A DNA stretch of 64,000 nucleotides, taken from assembly GCF_002899945.2 (NCBI RefSeq), contig NZ_PPEG02000002.1, forward strand, positions 310,001-374,000. The letters run 5' to 3'. A program made the position numbers and the translations under genes. The stretch is from Chryseobacterium viscerum (lineage in GTDB: Bacteria; Bacteroidota; Bacteroidia; Flavobacteriales; Weeksellaceae). The notes under the pieces are model-generated. The model did no database searches, was not told the DNA's origin, and saw only the letters and a list, made by a program, of their open reading frames with translations. This document shows, piece by piece, positions 63,297 through 64,000 of the stretch (positions within the stretch are counted from its first letter, which is position 1; every line of letters begins with the position of its first letter).

Positions 63297-63409
63297 ATCA
63301 TCGATAATCTCACAGGTTTTGTAGATAAAATCCTTGCGCCTTAATAAGCATTATAATACACATATTGCGCCTTTGCGTTTCCCAAAAAAACAATCCAATC
63401 TAATCACAC

Positions 63410-63442
63410 TGCCGAATACAAAAGTATCCGGCATTTTTTTTT
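63410..63442 (+). terminator. Intrinsic terminator before the pirin gene
   Basis: TGCCGAATAC and GTATCCGGCA (one mismatch) around AAAA, followed by nine T. Confidence 0.85.
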
Positions 63443-63452
63443 GCTGCAAAGT

Positions 63453-63474
63453 CATTTATTAAACTAGTTAAATG
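63453..63474. promoter_or_regulatory. Inverted repeat CATTTA-N10-TAAATG, copy 2
   Basis: All 22 bp match the copy at 56163-56184; the following TTTCTGGTC is also shared. Lies just upstream of the -35 region of the pirin promoter. Confidence 0.7.
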
Positions 63475-63494
63475 TGCAGGGTTTCTGGTCTCTC

Positions 63495-63502
63495 TAAATT
63501 TG
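63495..63502 (+). promoter_or_regulatory. -7 box of the pirin gene
   Basis: TAAATTTG, an exact TAnnTTTG match, 33 nt before the ATG at 63535. Confidence 0.6.
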
Positions 63503-63534
63503 TCCTATCAAACAAGAACAAATAACAATCTGAT

Positions 63535-64000
63535 ATGGACAGAAAAGATTTTTTAAAGAAAGGATTATTGGGAACAGGAATGTTTGTAGCATCAGCTTCT
63601 TTGGCCAGTGCTATGAAAAATGACATCGATGAGATCGAACCACTAGAACCGATCGGATACAATCATCTTCCCAATACAGAATCAAAAATAAAAGAAAACT
63701 CTGTGATTCACAGGGCAGATTCAAGAGGGAAAGCAGACCATGGATGGCTGTTGAGCCAGCATACTTTCAGTTTTGCCAATTATTATAATCCTGAAAGAAT
63801 GCACTTTGGAGTTTTAAGAGTTCTGAATGATGACAAAGTAGAATCTGGAAGAGGTTTCGGAACACATCCTCACGATAATATGGAAATCATCAGTATTCCT
63901 TTGGAAGGTGACCTTGAGCATAAGGACAACATGGGAAATACAGCAGTGATCAGAAGCGGAGATATTCAGGTCATGAGTGCAGGAACCGGAATCATGCACA
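63535..64000 (+). CDS. Pirin-family protein (cut by window edge)
   Basis: 155 codons are visible. N-terminal RKDFLKKGLLGTGMFVASASLASA looks like an export signal with a Tat-like FLKKG but RK instead of RR. Then the pirin cupin: RADSRGKADHGWLLSQHTFSFANY and GFGTHPHDNMEIISIPLEGDLEHKD, with metal ligands HPH and E, then IQVMSAGTGIMH. Pirins are Fe-binding cupins, some with quercetinase activity on flavonols. The shared upstream repeat ties it to the ring-cleaving dioxygenases. Confidence 0.9.
   Translation, partial: MDRKDFLKKGLLGTGMFVASASLASAMKNDIDEIEPLEPIGYNHLPNTESKIKENSVIHRADSRGKADHGWLLSQHTFSFANYYNPERMHFGVLRVLNDDKVESGRGFGTHPHDNMEIISIPLEGDLEHKDNMGNTAVIRSGDIQVMSAGTGIMH

Noticed and set aside
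1..64000. rRNA or tRNA genes
   Set aside because: No cloverleaf-like or rRNA-like sequence is recognisable on either strand; the island uses the mnmE gene and not a tRNA as its target.

Overview
The window is chromosomal DNA of a flavobacterium, most likely Chryseobacterium or a close relative. The base composition is AT-rich. Ribosome binding sites of the Shine-Dalgarno type are largely absent. Several promoters fit the Bacteroidota -7 box TAnnTTTG. Type IX secretion sorting tails, a zeaxanthin-type carotenoid operon and flavobacterial outer-membrane proteins are present. The genus is inferred from gene content; no rRNA or tRNA gene is visible.

Layout. 1-0.7 kb: start of an FMN-dependent nitronate-monooxygenase-like protein (cut by the window edge), preceded by a 52-codon ORF that copies its first residues and its structured leader. 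1.6-2.6 kb: periplasmic glutaminase. 3.1-10 kb: two type IX secreted proteins. 10.2-14.5 kb: a putative HxD...H protein, a TetR-esterase operon with a 28-bp perfect palindrome in front, and an Omp85-like barrel. 15-20.2 kb: marR-crtI-crtB-SRPBCC-crtZ-lycopene cyclase-lipocalin operon, followed by an LEA-like protein and a second paralogous marR. 21.9-31.3 kb: a roughly 9.3-kb integrative island inserted in the 3' end of mnmE. Its 29-bp end repeats match at 27 positions, and it carries a tyrosine integrase and an excisionase-like gene. 33-37.7 kb: two secreted proteins, Lrp, an MFS exporter and a phosphoesterase. 37.7-45.2 kb: AraC regulator with an RND tripartite efflux operon and a cyclase-fold protein. 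45.5-47.7 kb: outer-membrane beta-barrel. 47.8-49.4 kb: five tandem copies of a 259-bp repeat and related inverted repeats. 49.5-51.8 kb: GH3 beta-glucosidase. 52-55.8 kb: EamA exporter-metN-metI-metQ operon behind a Met-rich leader peptide and a terminator. 56.2-59.5 kb: two ring-cleaving dioxygenases, an acetyltransferase and an esterase, resembling quinone-stress (Mhq) operons. 59.7-64 kb: Na+/H+ antiporter, a Crp-family regulator with a duplicated and broken 3' end, and the start of a pirin.

The most striking element is the island cargo: a tight six-gene minus-strand operon. It encodes an XRE regulator, a 799-aa protein with a MORC/Hsp90-like GHKL ATPase fused to a complete histidine-kinase core, a CheY-like receiver protein, an HNH endonuclease, an N6-adenine DNA methyltransferase and an Mrr-like nuclease. 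It looks like a restriction-modification or anti-phage system governed by a phosphorelay, and I do not recognise it as a named system.

Two regulatory observations also stand out. A probable methionine attenuator (leader peptide with four Met codons followed by a perfect terminator) precedes the methionine transport operon. An identical 22-bp inverted repeat (CATTTA-N10-TAAATG) lies upstream of both the ring-cleaving dioxygenase cluster and the pirin gene, which suggests one shared regulon.
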